Source of the DNA: an uncultured bacterium
GTDB lineage: Bacteria; Verrucomicrobiota; Lentisphaeria; Victivallales; UBA1829
Assembly: GCA_949297765.1 (NCBI GenBank)
Contig: CASFTV010000010.1
Span: 57,673 to 121,672, forward strand
Direction of reading: 5' to 3'
DNA: 64,000 bases
Shown here: one piece after another, positions 19,301-28,083 of the stretch
How the letters are laid out: each line of letters opens with the position of its first letter
Numbering within the stretch: position 1 is the stretch's first letter
Translations under genes and position numbers: made by a program
The notes under the pieces: model-generated
What the model saw: the letters and a program-made list of their open reading frames with translations, nothing else
The model's database searches: none
What the model was told of the DNA's origin: nothing

Positions 19301-20419
19301 ATCCCCGTTCCGTCAGAAACGGCGTCCCGTCCGTGAACGACAGAAGCACGGCGGAACCTTTCTTCGCTTTCGCCCGGAAATGGACGGCGGGCGCGGCGTC
19401 CGTCAGCACCGTCTCCCGCAGAAGCGGATGATTCTTCGCCGCGGCTGCGAGTTTCCGCCGCTCCGGAAAACCTTTCTGCGGGAGCGGAGAAAGATCGACG
19501 GGAAGCAGGGCGGCGATTTCCGGATCCCCGGGAAGGCCGTAGACGATCAGGCGCGTCCCCGCGTTCGCCTTCTTTGCGATCGTCCCCGCATTGCCGCTCC
19601 TGCCGACGCAGGAATAGACGAGGACATCCGCCGTTTCCGGAGAGTCCGCATCCTGAATCAGGCCGTCCGCATGTTCCAGCAGAAGATGGCGGAAACTCCA
19701 GTTCGGGATGCGGTCGTGAAATTCCCCGTGGGACACGCGGCTTTGCACCAGCGCTGAGCGGTCGTCGTTGTCGAACTCAAACCAGACCTTGAGGGGGCGT
19801 TCCAGCTGTTGTTTTTTTTTTCGGGCGCGGGGAACGGGACCACGATGAAGTCCGTTCCGGAAGCGGAAAGTTCATCCGCGGAGACGATTCGGACATCCTC
19901 TACCCGGATGGATGCAGCGCTGCCCGGCGGATTCGGATCGGTGTTCAGTACAAATTTGATCTGCCGGAGCTGGTAGACCCCGTCGCCGAGTTTGAAATCG
20001 GTGTCCAGGCCGAACACATGAGTTTTGAATTCTCCGTTCCGGACCGGGATGGTGGGACTCCTCGCCGTGATCCACTCCTTCCCTTTTGCATAGAGAAGTT
20101 CCACATTCAGAAAGGCATTTCCATTGCTTTTGTCCCCTTTCAGGCGGAAGATGAGCTTCTCCTGAGCCGCGGCATTCTGATTGAAATTGGCGAACGCGAT
20201 TGCGTGGTTCTGTTTTGCGGTGTTTTTCAGCGTCATGGAAAATCCGCTGCTGCCGTCGCCCGTGACAGAGGCTTCCCCGTAGTTTCCGTGTCTGAGAATC
20301 TTGAAGCTCAATGGATTCTTCTCCTTTTCTTTCTCCCGGACAGGACTCCGCGTTTCCGAAAACAGCGGTAGTCCGAGTCCGAACGCCGCCAGAGCCGCCA
20401 GAAAAATTCGTTGTTTCAT
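16347..20419 (-). CDS. Large secreted carbohydrate-active protein, split by a frameshift at an A10 tract
   Basis: From ATG 20419 (MKQRIFLAALAAFGLGLPLF, a signal peptide) the first frame encodes a beta-sandwich, carbohydrate-binding-like domain of about 200 residues up to FIVVPFPAPEKK. There a run of ten A residues (19812-19821) breaks the frame; unshifted reading stops at 19658. In the -1 frame the protein continues QQLERPLKVWFEFDNDDRSA and runs without a stop to TGA 16347, 1,357 residues in all. The second part has a glutamine amidotransferase-like N-terminal stretch, a GH2-type sandwich (ELWSGIGVVEYETSL) and a helical region resembling an alpha/alpha toroid. I cannot name its activity. It is third in an operon after the regulator and pseudopilin. 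Confidence 0.75.
19811..19821 (-). other. A10 slip site (A_AAA_AAC heptamer) at the frame break
   Basis: On the coding (minus) strand the zero-frame codons are GAA AAA AAA AAC. Positions 19817-19811 form A_AAA_AAC, a canonical -1 ribosomal slip heptamer, and the A10 run is also long enough for polymerase slippage. A -1 slip, or one added A, joins the two halves of the gene exactly. Confidence 0.6.
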
Positions 20420-20459
20420 ACCGGTGAATTCCTTTCGTATTGTATGGTTTTGATCTTCT

Positions 20460-21173
20460 TCAGAGACTCCAGCGGCTGATGTCGGATTCCCACAGAAGCC
20501 CTCCGGTGGAATTGTAGAGCTTCCAGATGAAAACATACGGCATTGCAACCCTGGTTTTCAGTGCATACTGGACGTGTCCGTCCACAAACGTGTAGTTCCG
20601 CGCCATTCCGTTGCCGTGGCGGTTCGCATTGATGTTCTTGCTGGAGAGAAGATCCTGCGTGCTGACATGATTGTCATAGTTCGGTGTCACGGAGGTGTCG
20701 TACAGCATCACCGTGATGGAGGGCTGTTTGCACTGTCCGCGCCGGACCCAGAAGTTCCAGTTATTCCCGTAGCGGTTCATGCCGTAGTGCGACGGCGTTC
20801 CGTTCGCGGTCGGTGCGCCTCTGCCGTTCGGACACTCCCAGAGGCCGCTCGGACGGTCCGGATTGGTTGTCGCATGGTAGTTCACCGGCGCTTCGCAGAG
20901 GCCGATCTCGGAGATCAGATTGTGCCAGAATTTCCCTCCGCCGGAATAATTTTCCCAGGAGGTCGGAAGGTAGTCGTTGCAGCTGTCCGCGTACTGCAGA
21001 CAATACATCGTCAGCTGCTTCAGATTGTTCTGACAGGTACTGTTCCGCGCCTTTTCCCGCGCACTGTTCAGCGCAGGGAGAAGCATCCCCGCAAGAATCG
21101 CAATGATCGCGATTACAACAAGAAGTTCTATCAGAGTAAATTTTTTTACGGGATTTGGATAATATTTATCCAT
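20460..21173 (-). CDS. Type IV pilin-like pseudopilin with C-terminal processing-associated motif
   Basis: This 237-residue protein has leader [37 protein letters not shown] and later [20 protein letters not shown], the His-X9-DG C-terminal motif of the Victivallis/Planctomycete pseudopilins. ATG 21173 is used because AAGGAG lies ten bases upstream; this start lies inside the last codons of the regulator gene (overlap 21166-21173), so translation is probably coupled. It is followed by the secreted carbohydrate-active gene, the same order as at 2.5-5.1 kb. Confidence 0.88.
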   Translation of the reverse strand: MDKYYPNPVKKFTLIELLVVIAIIAILAGMLLPALNSAREKARNSTCQNNLKQLTMYCLQYADSCNDYLPTSWENYSGGGKFWHNLISEIGLCEAPVNYHATTNPDRPSGLWECPNGRGAPTANGTPSHYGMNRYGNNWNFWVRRGQCKQPSITVMLYDTSVTPNYDNHVSTQDLLSSKNINANRHGNGMARNYTFVDGHVQYALKTRVAMPYVFIWKLYNSTGGLLWESDISRWSL

Positions 21174-22203
21174 TTGCGGCAATCTCCTTTTGTTGCGATT
21201 GATATCGGATCAGTTCCATAGGAACGAGAATCTGTTTAATTTCGCGGTCTCCGTTCAGCAGTTCGGTCATGCGCTGAACCGTTGTTTCCGCGCGTTCACG
21301 GAATGGGAAATAGAACTCCTCCGCTCCCTCCGGCGTGTTCCTGAGGTGAAGACGGAACAGAGGTTCCGGCATTTCGATTCCCAGCTGCCGGCAGGCGCTC
21401 TGCAGAAGCGGAAGTCGCTGAGGATAGGTGAACACCGCATCCCATTTTTTCCGGAGAAGAGCGTGGTACAGCTGATCGGGCTGCGTCATCTCTTCCGGCA
21501 CGTCGGCAAAGGCGATATTCATGGGGGAGCCGCAGCATTCGAAGAATCCTTTCTGAATGGAGGGCAGGTCATTTTCCCGGTACCAGTCGCCGAGCGCATA
21601 GAGAATATTGGCTTTCCGGTCCTGCGCGAGTCTCCGGCCGATCTTGCGGCAGGCGGACGCCGTGTCGAAAACAACGGAATTGACCGACCGGATTCGGCGG
21701 TCGTCACAGATCACGGGAAGGCCGCTGTCCGAAAGCCGGCGCAGCAGCGACTCGCTGTATGTGAGCCGGTCGACCCAGATCAGTCCATCCCCCTGCGCAC
21801 CCCGGATCTCTTCAAAAAGTTCCTCTTCTTTTGTCGAGGTGAGGGTGAGCTGCCGGAAATAGTATCCCGCATCCGTCACGGCTTTCCCGATCGTGCTGAT
21901 GCTTTCCCACTCCTGGCTTCCGTAATAAAAACTGCGTCCGTCATTATGAATCAGCAGGATCAGCGGCGGCATCTTCCCCGGGAACGGCGTCATCATCTTC
22001 CGCGGATTCGTGAAATTGCCTTTCCCTTTCACCGGAATGAGATATCCCTCCTCCACCAGCTCCTTCAGCGCAATGGAGACCGTGCTGCGCGCCATCCCGA
22101 AATGCTCCGCAAGATTCCGCGACGACATGATCTGAACGGAGCGTTCTCCCGCATGATAGATCATCCCGACAACATAATGCCTGATTTTCAGCGTTTCTTT
22201 CAT
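21166..22203 (-). CDS. GntR-headed transcriptional regulator with LacI-like effector domain
   Basis: The N-terminal region is a GntR winged helix ([38 protein letters not shown]). The rest is a sugar-binding-protein-like domain ([42 protein letters not shown]). Start 22203 (MKETLKIRH) is preferred; a frame-extending ATG at 22233 lies inside the operator repeat and would need the promoter region to be coding. It leads an operon with the pseudopilin and the large secreted protein and probably represses its own promoter until a glycan product binds. Confidence 0.85.
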   Translation of the reverse strand: MKETLKIRHYVVGMIYHAGERSVQIMSSRNLAEHFGMARSTVSIALKELVEEGYLIPVKGKGNFTNPRKMMTPFPGKMPPLILLIHNDGRSFYYGSQEWESISTIGKAVTDAGYYFRQLTLTSTKEEELFEEIRGAQGDGLIWVDRLTYSESLLRRLSDSGLPVICDDRRIRSVNSVVFDTASACRKIGRRLAQDRKANILYALGDWYRENDLPSIQKGFFECCGSPMNIAFADVPEEMTQPDQLYHALLRKKWDAVFTYPQRLPLLQSACRQLGIEMPEPLFRLHLRNTPEGAEEFYFPFRERAETTVQRMTELLNGDREIKQILVPMELIRYQSQQKEIAANG

Positions 22204-22223
22204 CCTCTTTCCCCGGATAAAAA

Positions 22224-22278
22224 ATCGGACCACATCGGACCACTTTTAAAATTATATCACAGTTTTATTTTTTGTCAA
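22224..22278 (-). promoter_or_regulatory. Perfect-consensus promoter with tandem 10-bp operator repeat
   Basis: On the minus strand TTGACA (22273-22278) and TATAAT (22251-22256) are 16 bases apart, both perfect matches. Just downstream, spanning the expected start point, the 10-mer GTGGTCCGAT occurs twice in direct tandem (22234-22243 and 22224-22233). This layout suits repression by the encoded GntR-type regulator. Confidence 0.7.
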
Positions 22279-22414
22279 CCCCTTGAAGAGCCGGGAAAGC
22301 AGATTTTTTCCGAAAAAAAAGCAATCTCCCTTTCTTCCGCGGGAAGAGTTTTCCCCTCCGCAATTTTCTTCATGAAAAAGGATGTTTTTTTCATTCTTTT
22401 TTCCAGACACATCT

Positions 22415-22443
22415 TTGCAAGACGTTTCAGGAAAGAGTATATT
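22415..22443 (+). promoter_or_regulatory. Promoter for the GHL6-like hydrolase gene
   Basis: TTGCAA (22415-22420) and TATATT (22438-22443) are spaced by 17 bases, 41 bases before the ATG and divergent from the regulator promoter. Confidence 0.55.
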
Positions 22444-22484
22444 ATGAATGACTGCTTATCAAAAATAAAACGAAGGATGTTCTC

Positions 22485-24476
22485 ATGTATCAACTGCGCT
22501 TCAGACAAGTCCATCTGGATTTTCACACATCGCCCGACATTCCCGGGATCGGAGAAAGATTCGACCGGAAACAGTGGCAGGACCGCCTCAAGGCCGCCCA
22601 TGTTGACTCCATCACCTGCTTTTCCCTCTGCCACCACGGCATGAGCTATCACCCGACCAAGGTCGGCATGATGCATCCGAACCTCAAATTCAATCTTCTC
22701 CGCGCGCAGATGGATGCCTGCAAGGAGATCGGCGTCAACGTTCCCGTGTACCTGACCGCGGGAATCAACAACTATGCGGCGGAAAACCATCCGGAATGGC
22801 GGGAAATCAATGCGGACGGGACCTACGCCGGATGGGTCGCCAGTCCGCTGCAGCCGGGATTCCGCTCCCTCTGCTTCAATACGCCGTACCTGGATTACCT
22901 CTGCGAACACATTATCGAGACGGCGCGGATGTTTCCTGAAGCGGACGGAATCTTCCTCGACATCATCGCACAGGCTCCCTGCTGCTGTCCCGCCTGCATG
23001 AAAAGCATGTACCGCGACGGATTCGATCCGCAGAAGGAGGAAGACCGCAAGGCCCACGCCAGAAAAGTCCTCCTGAACTATTACAAACGGACCTTTGAAG
23101 CTCTCCGGAGCGTCGATTCCAAAATGCCGATTTTCCACAACAGCGGAAACCTGACCGTCGGCGACCGGGAAATCCTTCCCTACTTCTCCCATCTGGAACT
23201 GGAATCCCTCCCGACCGGCGGCTGGGGATACGATCATTATCCGATGTCCGCCGCATACAGCCGCAATCTCGGGCTTGATTTCCTCGGCATGACCGGAAAA
23301 TTCCATCGCGCATGGGGCGAATTCGGCGGATTCAAACATCCGAACGCCCTCCGCTATGAGTGCGCCGCCATGCTCGCCAACAACTCCAAATGCAGCATCG
23401 GCGATCAGATGCATCCCGACGGCGAACTGGATCAGACCACCTATGAACTGATCGGCACCGCCTACCGGGAGGTGGAACAGAAGGAGCCCTGGTGCCGCGG
23501 CGCACACAGCCTTGCGGAAATCGCCATCCTCGCCGAGGCGGAAACCGCAACCGGAAATGTCGGCGCTTCACGCCTGCTTCTCGAACAGCATCTGCCCTTC
23601 GATCTCATTGATGCGGAGATGGATTTCAAGCGCTATCGCGTAATTGTGGTCGCCAACGAGAAAAAACTTTCCTCCGGGACTGCGGAAAAACTTCGCGATT
23701 TCCTTTCCGGCGGCGGTAAACTGGTCATCGCGTCCGATGCGCTCCTGAAACCGGAAACCTGCGAACCCTGGTTCGAAATCGGCGCGGAATTCGGAGAAAC
23801 CTCTCCCTGCAATCCCGACTACGTCCGCATGAGGGAAGCGTTCGCCGGCGACTTCAAAACGCCCTTCCTGATGCATCTTCCCTCCCGCCGGATGAAGGTG
23901 ACAACCGGCCGGTCCATCGCCGAAGTCTTCGACACCTATTTCAACCGGACCGCTCTTCATTTCTGCTCCCATCAGCACACTCCGAACAAACCGGATCCCT
24001 CCGGATACGATGCCGCAGTGATCAGCGGAAACATTCTCTATTTCGCTCATCCGATCTTCACACTCTACCGGTCGACGGGGGCGGTCATGCACAAGCAGCT
24101 CTTTGCGAACGCCTTCACCGCATTCCTCGGAGACGACGCCCAGATCACAACGGGGAACTTCCCCTCCACCGGACGCGTCACGCTGATGCGGCAGGATGCA
24201 GAAAACCGCACAATCTGCCACATTCTCTACGCAACGACCGTCCTGCGCGGCGCCGATCTTCCGCTGGAAAACGGACAGCGCCCCCTCTCTCCGACCGAGG
24301 TCATCGAAGACCTGATCCCCTTGCGGAACGCCTCTTTCACAGTCAAGGTTCCGCACCCGGTCCGGAGCGTCACACTCCAGCCGGAGAACCGCGAGATCCC
24401 GTTCCAGTACGCCGACGGCAAAGTCTCCTTCACAGTCCCGGAATTCACCTGCCATACAATGGCAGTCCTCGCATAA
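22485..24476 (+). CDS. Putative glycoside hydrolase (GHL6-like N-terminal TIM barrel with beta-galactosidase trimerisation-type domain)
   Basis: This 663-residue protein has no signal peptide, so it is probably cytoplasmic. Residues 1-330 look like the hypothetical glycosyl hydrolase 6 family (RQVHLDFHTSPDIPGIG, SITCFSLCHHGMSYHPTKVG, ADGIFLDIIAQAPCCCPACM). The FLDI aspartate is a candidate catalytic residue. The next part (FKRYRVIVVANEKKLSSGTAEKLRDFLSGGGKLVIAS) matches the amidotransferase-like trimerisation domain of GH42-type enzymes. AAGGATG precedes the ATG. It is transcribed divergently from the regulator/pseudopilin operon and may degrade the same imported saccharide. Substrate unknown. 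Confidence 0.8.
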   Translation: MYQLRFRQVHLDFHTSPDIPGIGERFDRKQWQDRLKAAHVDSITCFSLCHHGMSYHPTKVGMMHPNLKFNLLRAQMDACKEIGVNVPVYLTAGINNYAAENHPEWREINADGTYAGWVASPLQPGFRSLCFNTPYLDYLCEHIIETARMFPEADGIFLDIIAQAPCCCPACMKSMYRDGFDPQKEEDRKAHARKVLLNYYKRTFEALRSVDSKMPIFHNSGNLTVGDREILPYFSHLELESLPTGGWGYDHYPMSAAYSRNLGLDFLGMTGKFHRAWGEFGGFKHPNALRYECAAMLANNSKCSIGDQMHPDGELDQTTYELIGTAYREVEQKEPWCRGAHSLAEIAILAEAETATGNVGASRLLLEQHLPFDLIDAEMDFKRYRVIVVANEKKLSSGTAEKLRDFLSGGGKLVIASDALLKPETCEPWFEIGAEFGETSPCNPDYVRMREAFAGDFKTPFLMHLPSRRMKVTTGRSIAEVFDTYFNRTALHFCSHQHTPNKPDPSGYDAAVISGNILYFAHPIFTLYRSTGAVMHKQLFANAFTAFLGDDAQITTGNFPSTGRVTLMRQDAENRTICHILYATTVLRGADLPLENGQRPLSPTEVIEDLIPLRNASFTVKVPHPVRSVTLQPENREIPFQYADGKVSFTVPEFTCHTMAVLA

Positions 24477-24484
24477 CAACAAAA

Positions 24485-24512
24485 CGCCGGATCTTCATTG
24501 GAAGATCCGGCG
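24485..24512. terminator. Bidirectional hairpin between convergent genes
   Basis: Twelve-base perfect arms CGCCGGATCTTC (24485-24496) and its complement (24501-24512) enclose ATTG. On the minus strand it is followed by TTTTGTTG, so it can end nadA transcripts; on the plus strand it closes the hydrolase gene. Confidence 0.65.
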
Positions 24513-24520
24513 CATCAACA

Positions 24521-24611
24521 ACGGAAAAATGCGGACGCATTTTTCTCGGGTCAAGGACTCCGTCCTTGTCGCGGTCCAGCGGCGAGACGCTGGTCGTGCG
24601 AAGCACGAAAC
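24521..24611 (+). repeat. Structured intergenic repeat, copy 1 (four hairpins)
   Basis: This is about 91 nt that recurs with high identity at 33587-33679. Hairpins: AAAAATGC/GCATTTTT (24525-24532/24537-24544), CAAGGAC/GTCCTTG (24552-24558/24562-24568), CCAGCG/CGCTGG (24576-24581/24588-24593, loop GCGAGA) and TCGTGC/GCACGA (24594-24599/24603-24608). The last two stems abut with no spacer. Small frames across it are non-coding in character. The hairpin pattern is conserved between copies. Confidence 0.75.
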
Positions 24612-24658
24612 CATTCCCCCCACATACAATTCAAATTCAAAATCAAACAAAAAAGGAA

Positions 24659-25564
24659 TCAGCGGGAAGCGTCCAGCATCGCTTCGATGGGTTTGACGGC
24701 ATCTTTCATCAGACGCTCCGGAAGCTCGACCTGATTGGAGAGATCGCGGAGAACGTCGCGGACCTGTTCCAGAGTAATCTTCTTCATATCCGCGCAGACC
24801 ATGGGGGGCAGGAGAGGGAAAAACTCCTTTTCCGGATTTTCCTTGCGGAGACGGTGCAGAATACCTTCTTCGGTTCCAATAATAAAACTCTTATCAGAGG
24901 AGTTCCGGACGAATTTGAGAATTCCGGCTGTGCTGAGGGCCTGATCGGCTTCGGCGAGGACTTCGGGGCGGCATTCGGGATGGACCAGAACGGGAGAACC
25001 GGGATGTTCCTTGCGGGCTTTCCGGATTGCTTCCGGCGTGACGGCGTCGTGGATCGGACAGCACCCCGGCCAGAGTACCATTTCCCGTCCGAGACGAAGA
25101 TTCATATTTCCCCCGAGGTTCCGGTCGGGCAGGAAAAGGACCTTCCGGTCCGCGGGGAGGGCGCCGATGATGGTTTCCGCGTTTCCGGAGGTGCAGCAGA
25201 GATCGACTTCCGCTTTCACATCCGCCGAACTGTTGACATACGCGACGAGAAAGGCTTCCGGATTTTCCTTTTTATATTTGCGGACCTGTTCCGCCGCCGC
25301 CATATCCGCCATCGGGCATCCCGCATCGGGATTCGGGAGGAGGACGACGGCATCCGGCGAGAGCAGTTTTGCCGTTTCCGCCATGAACCGGACACCGCAG
25401 AAGACGATCACGGGCGCTTTGACGCTTTTCGCCCGGATGCTCAGTTCCAGGGAGTCCCCTGTGAAATCCGCGATATCCTGCAGTTCGGGCCGGACATAGT
25501 TGTGCGCCAGAATAACGGCGTTCCGCACTTTTTTCCAATGAAGAATTTCTTCCGTGAGAGTCAT
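24659..25564 (-). CDS. nadA: Quinolinate synthase
   Basis: NadA condenses iminoaspartate with dihydroxyacetone phosphate to quinolinate in NAD synthesis, using a [4Fe-4S] cluster. The 301-residue protein shows ILAHNYVRPELQDIADFTGDSLELS, VFCGVRFMAETAKLLSP, AGCPMADM, AYVNSSADVKAEVD, CCTSGNA, LFLPDRNLG and HPECRPEV. Cysteines in CGVRF, WPGCCPIHD and MVCADM are candidates for the cluster ligands. AAGGAG precedes ATG 25564. No nadB or nadC is adjacent. Confidence 0.95.
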   Translation of the reverse strand: MTLTEEILHWKKVRNAVILAHNYVRPELQDIADFTGDSLELSIRAKSVKAPVIVFCGVRFMAETAKLLSPDAVVLLPNPDAGCPMADMAAAEQVRKYKKENPEAFLVAYVNSSADVKAEVDLCCTSGNAETIIGALPADRKVLFLPDRNLGGNMNLRLGREMVLWPGCCPIHDAVTPEAIRKARKEHPGSPVLVHPECRPEVLAEADQALSTAGILKFVRNSSDKSFIIGTEEGILHRLRKENPEKEFFPLLPPMVCADMKKITLEQVRDVLRDLSNQVELPERLMKDAVKPIEAMLDASR

Positions 25565-25670
25565 AGATCAACGGCTCCTTCCTGTATATCGGTTTGAATG
25601 AAACGCGGAAACCCGCTCCATCGGTTTGTGCCGGCGGGACGGTTTTCTGCGGAAGATCGCGTCCGCCGGG

Positions 25671-26474
25671 TCAGCGGTAGCGGTACTGCTGCTGGATGCG
25701 CGGCATTTTCATCTCTTCCAGTCCGAGCGCGTACCATGCTTCTCCGAGTCCGGCGTTGGAAAACTGCTTGAATTTTCCATTTGCGAGGAGTTCCCAGTTG
25801 CGGATCAGCGTTTCGTTCTCTGTCTTCTTTTTCGCTGCCGCGAGAGTGGCGAGCGCCTCCTCATTCTTCCCCCTCTTCAGGAGAATCCACGCGTAAAGCG
25901 AGCAGGGAAGAACACAGGCGTCCTTTTTCAGCGGAGCGCCCTTCTTCCGGAAAAACTTCTCCAGACCGGGATCGTTGTTCTTATACATGCGAACCATTTT
26001 CATGCAGATAGCCTGCGGTTCAAAAAACATGCACTTCGGCATCAGTTCATCCACTTTGTCAAAGCGTTTGAGCTGATAGTTGAACGCCATCTTCATCGTA
26101 TTGATCTGCTTCTCCAGAAAGAAGTTCCAGAGATAGAGCGGTTTGAATGCATCGCAGGCGGCCAGGGCACGTTCGATTCCGGCGGTCTGCTCGTGTTCCA
26201 GCTGCTGGAGCATGAGTTTCTGGCTGCCCATCGGACGGCGCATGAAATGCTGCTGTTTCGCCTCCAGGCGTCTCTGGGTATCCAGCACGATTTCCTGAAT
26301 CCCGAGATTCCGCCGGTTGACCGCGCGGCGGATCAGCAGCGCCGCACACAGTTGAAACACAAACATCGACAGAAACGCCCAAACAAGCGTCCACCCGAAC
26401 GAAACACCCGCTCCGAACCGGACGGCGGCAAAGACACAGCATCCGAGCGTGAGAGACAGCACCATAGTCAGCAT
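25671..26474 (-). CDS. Membrane-anchored helical protein of unknown function
   Basis: The 267-residue protein begins with two hydrophobic helices (MVLSLTLGCCVFAAVRFGAG and WTLVWAFLSMFVFQLCAALLI), then a long charged, helix-rich cytoplasmic part with Ala/Leu/Lys repeats reminiscent of TPR helices (LYAWILLKRGKNEEALATLAAAKKK). I do not recognise the family. A promoter (TTGCAT-17-TATTTT) lies immediately upstream. It is a single gene between the HD-domain protein and nadA. Confidence 0.7.
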   Translation of the reverse strand: MLTMVLSLTLGCCVFAAVRFGAGVSFGWTLVWAFLSMFVFQLCAALLIRRAVNRRNLGIQEIVLDTQRRLEAKQQHFMRRPMGSQKLMLQQLEHEQTAGIERALAACDAFKPLYLWNFFLEKQINTMKMAFNYQLKRFDKVDELMPKCMFFEPQAICMKMVRMYKNNDPGLEKFFRKKGAPLKKDACVLPCSLYAWILLKRGKNEEALATLAAAKKKTENETLIRNWELLANGKFKQFSNAGLGEAWYALGLEEMKMPRIQQQYRYR

Positions 26475-26514
26475 GACGGAGATCCTTTTTCAGTTGAATG
26501 GTTCATTATCCTAT

Positions 26515-26543
26515 AAAATACACTCGAAAGTTCCGTTATGCAA
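26515..26543 (-). promoter_or_regulatory. Promoter for the membrane-anchored helical protein
   Basis: On the minus strand TTGCAT (26538-26543) and TATTTT (26515-26520) are 17 bases apart, 41 bases before the start codon. Confidence 0.45.
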
Positions 26544-26603
26544 TCCCGGATTCAAAAAATCGGAGGGAAAAGACCGATTCTCCGGCGCATTCCCGTCTTC
26601 CGG

Positions 26604-27215
26604 TCATTCCTGCGGGGGCGTTTCCAGGCCGAACAGACGACACAATCCGTCGAAACGTTCCAGCGGCGCCTCTCCGAATTTCCGCATCGAACGGCGGATC
26701 TCCGGAAGAGTCTTTTCCCTCATGTCGCCGGATTTCGAAAAGAACTTGTCCGCCAGGCAGATCAGTTTTTCCAGCGGCGTCTCCGGGAGCCAGTCACGGG
26801 CCGGAATCGGCAGTTTCTGCGTCCGGATCTCTTCCGCGGTCAGTCCGCTTCCGGTGTGGCGCTCACAGATCCGCGCAAAGAGTTCCAGATCCTTTCCATT
26901 GCTTTTTCCATATTCCCGCAGCATCTGCGCACCGAGAATCCCGTGGGCTAAATACGGTTCCGGCCCTTCGCAGAGAATCCCCGGCGCGTGACAGCGTACA
27001 ATCCCGATGTCATGCAGCATCGCGCCCGCGGAAAGAATCTCCGGATCCTCCATTTCCCGAACCGGACAGCGGGGATCCGACAGAATCTCCAGCGCTTTGT
27101 CCCGCACCTGACGGCTGTGCTTCAGAAACAGCCGGCGCAGCGGCGTGTCGTCCGGATAGAATGCCGCGATGATGTCAAACGGAAACGTCCCGGGAAGAAT
27201 GTCTTTCCCGCTCAT
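26604..27215 (-). CDS. HD-domain metal-dependent phosphohydrolase
   Basis: From ATG 27215 the 203-residue protein shows LFLKHSRQVRDKALEI, LSAGAMLHDIGIVRCHAPGI and YLAHGILGAQMLREYG; the HD pair is in MLHDIG. It ends with LICLADKFFSKSGDMREKTLPEI, as in HDIG phosphohydrolases acting on nucleotides. Its ATG overlaps the TGA of the DUF1835 gene (ATGA), indicating coupled translation. The longer upstream frame lies inside that gene and is not real. Substrate not determinable. Confidence 0.83.
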   Translation of the reverse strand: MSGKDILPGTFPFDIIAAFYPDDTPLRRLFLKHSRQVRDKALEILSDPRCPVREMEDPEILSAGAMLHDIGIVRCHAPGILCEGPEPYLAHGILGAQMLREYGKSNGKDLELFARICERHTGSGLTAEEIRTQKLPIPARDWLPETPLEKLICLADKFFSKSGDMREKTLPEIRRSMRKFGEAPLERFDGLCRLFGLETPPQE

Positions 27216-28063
27216 ACTCTGCTGTTCTCCTCGTCTGCCGCGAAAGCCCCCGGACGGACAATCCGGCATCCCGCAAGAATTTCCCGTGTCACTCCGGAGA
27301 GCTTTACGGTTTTTCCCGCTGAATCGGTTACGCGGAGGAGTCCGGCCTCCGCCAGAGAATCCACTCTCCTCCAGAGCGAGGAGTCGCCCTGCCACGGATA
27401 TCGTTCCATCTCCGCAAGATTCCGGAAGAGCTCCAGCGGAGAACATTCCTTCCGGGCCAGCTCAAGAATCCGCCGGGCAGTCCGTCCCATTCCCCCGCCG
27501 GACGGCTTCTCCGCCGCGTGCCGCTCCAGCCCCTCTTTCATGAACCGGAACGCCGGAGAGACCGGAAGAGCCGATGTATGGGTGGCGTAGGCTTTCCAGA
27601 GATCTTTCCCGGAGTCGACCTGCTCCTGCGTCAGGAGAACGCCGCGCCGGTCGAGATCGCGGAACAGCGCCGCATCCGAAAACACCGCATCCTCCTCCAG
27701 CAGTTCGACCTCCGGACGGCGGTTCCGGTTCAGCAGCGCCGTTATAAACAGGACGCGGGCGACCATTCCCTGATCGAACATGCAGGCGTCGGCCCAGATC
27801 CGGAGCCGGTCGCCGGCCGTCAGGGAGAGGAGGGCTTCATCCATCCGTTCAAGAGCGCGAAGAAGTTGTTCCTCCGTGTATTCCGGTACAATCTCCGCAA
27901 GATAACGCGCCCGGAGGTGGCGGAAATGCTCCGGATCTTCCGATCCGGTCCCGAGCGGCCCCTCCGTATAGACCTCCCGCCAGACCAGCGTTTCTCCCGG
28001 AAGCCCGGATTCGCGGAACGGCCCGAGCGCCAGATCTCCGTTCAGAATGTTCAGAATCCGCAT
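27212..28063 (-). CDS. DUF1835-domain protein
   Basis: The N-terminus MRILNILNGDLALGPFRESGLPGETLVWREVYTEGPLG is characteristic of DUF1835 (NGD near the start, then WRE and GP). The middle part has RLRIWADACMFDQGMVARVLFI and the C-terminal part is winged-helix-like (SSLWRRVDSLAEAGLLRVT). The second ATG (28063) is chosen because GAGG lies six bases upstream; it abuts the first ATG at 28069. Function unknown. The four-base overlap with the HD phosphohydrolase suggests the two act together. Confidence 0.8.
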   Translation of the reverse strand: MRILNILNGDLALGPFRESGLPGETLVWREVYTEGPLGTGSEDPEHFRHLRARYLAEIVPEYTEEQLLRALERMDEALLSLTAGDRLRIWADACMFDQGMVARVLFITALLNRNRRPEVELLEEDAVFSDAALFRDLDRRGVLLTQEQVDSGKDLWKAYATHTSALPVSPAFRFMKEGLERHAAEKPSGGGMGRTARRILELARKECSPLELFRNLAEMERYPWQGDSSLWRRVDSLAEAGLLRVTDSAGKTVKLSGVTREILAGCRIVRPGAFAADEENSRV

Positions 28064-28083
28064 CGGCATCCTCTTTTCACCGC

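Noticed and set aside
16188..19757. 1,189-codon plus-strand frame opposite the large secreted protein
   Set aside because: The minus-strand frame has domain-like segments and a signal peptide; the plus frame is Arg/Pro-rich with no motif, and has no ribosome-binding site.
24498..24734. Small plus-strand frame across the structured repeat (and its partner at 33596-33865)
   Set aside because: Both frames run through the hairpin element with no ribosome-binding site. Their shared peptide only reflects repeat identity.
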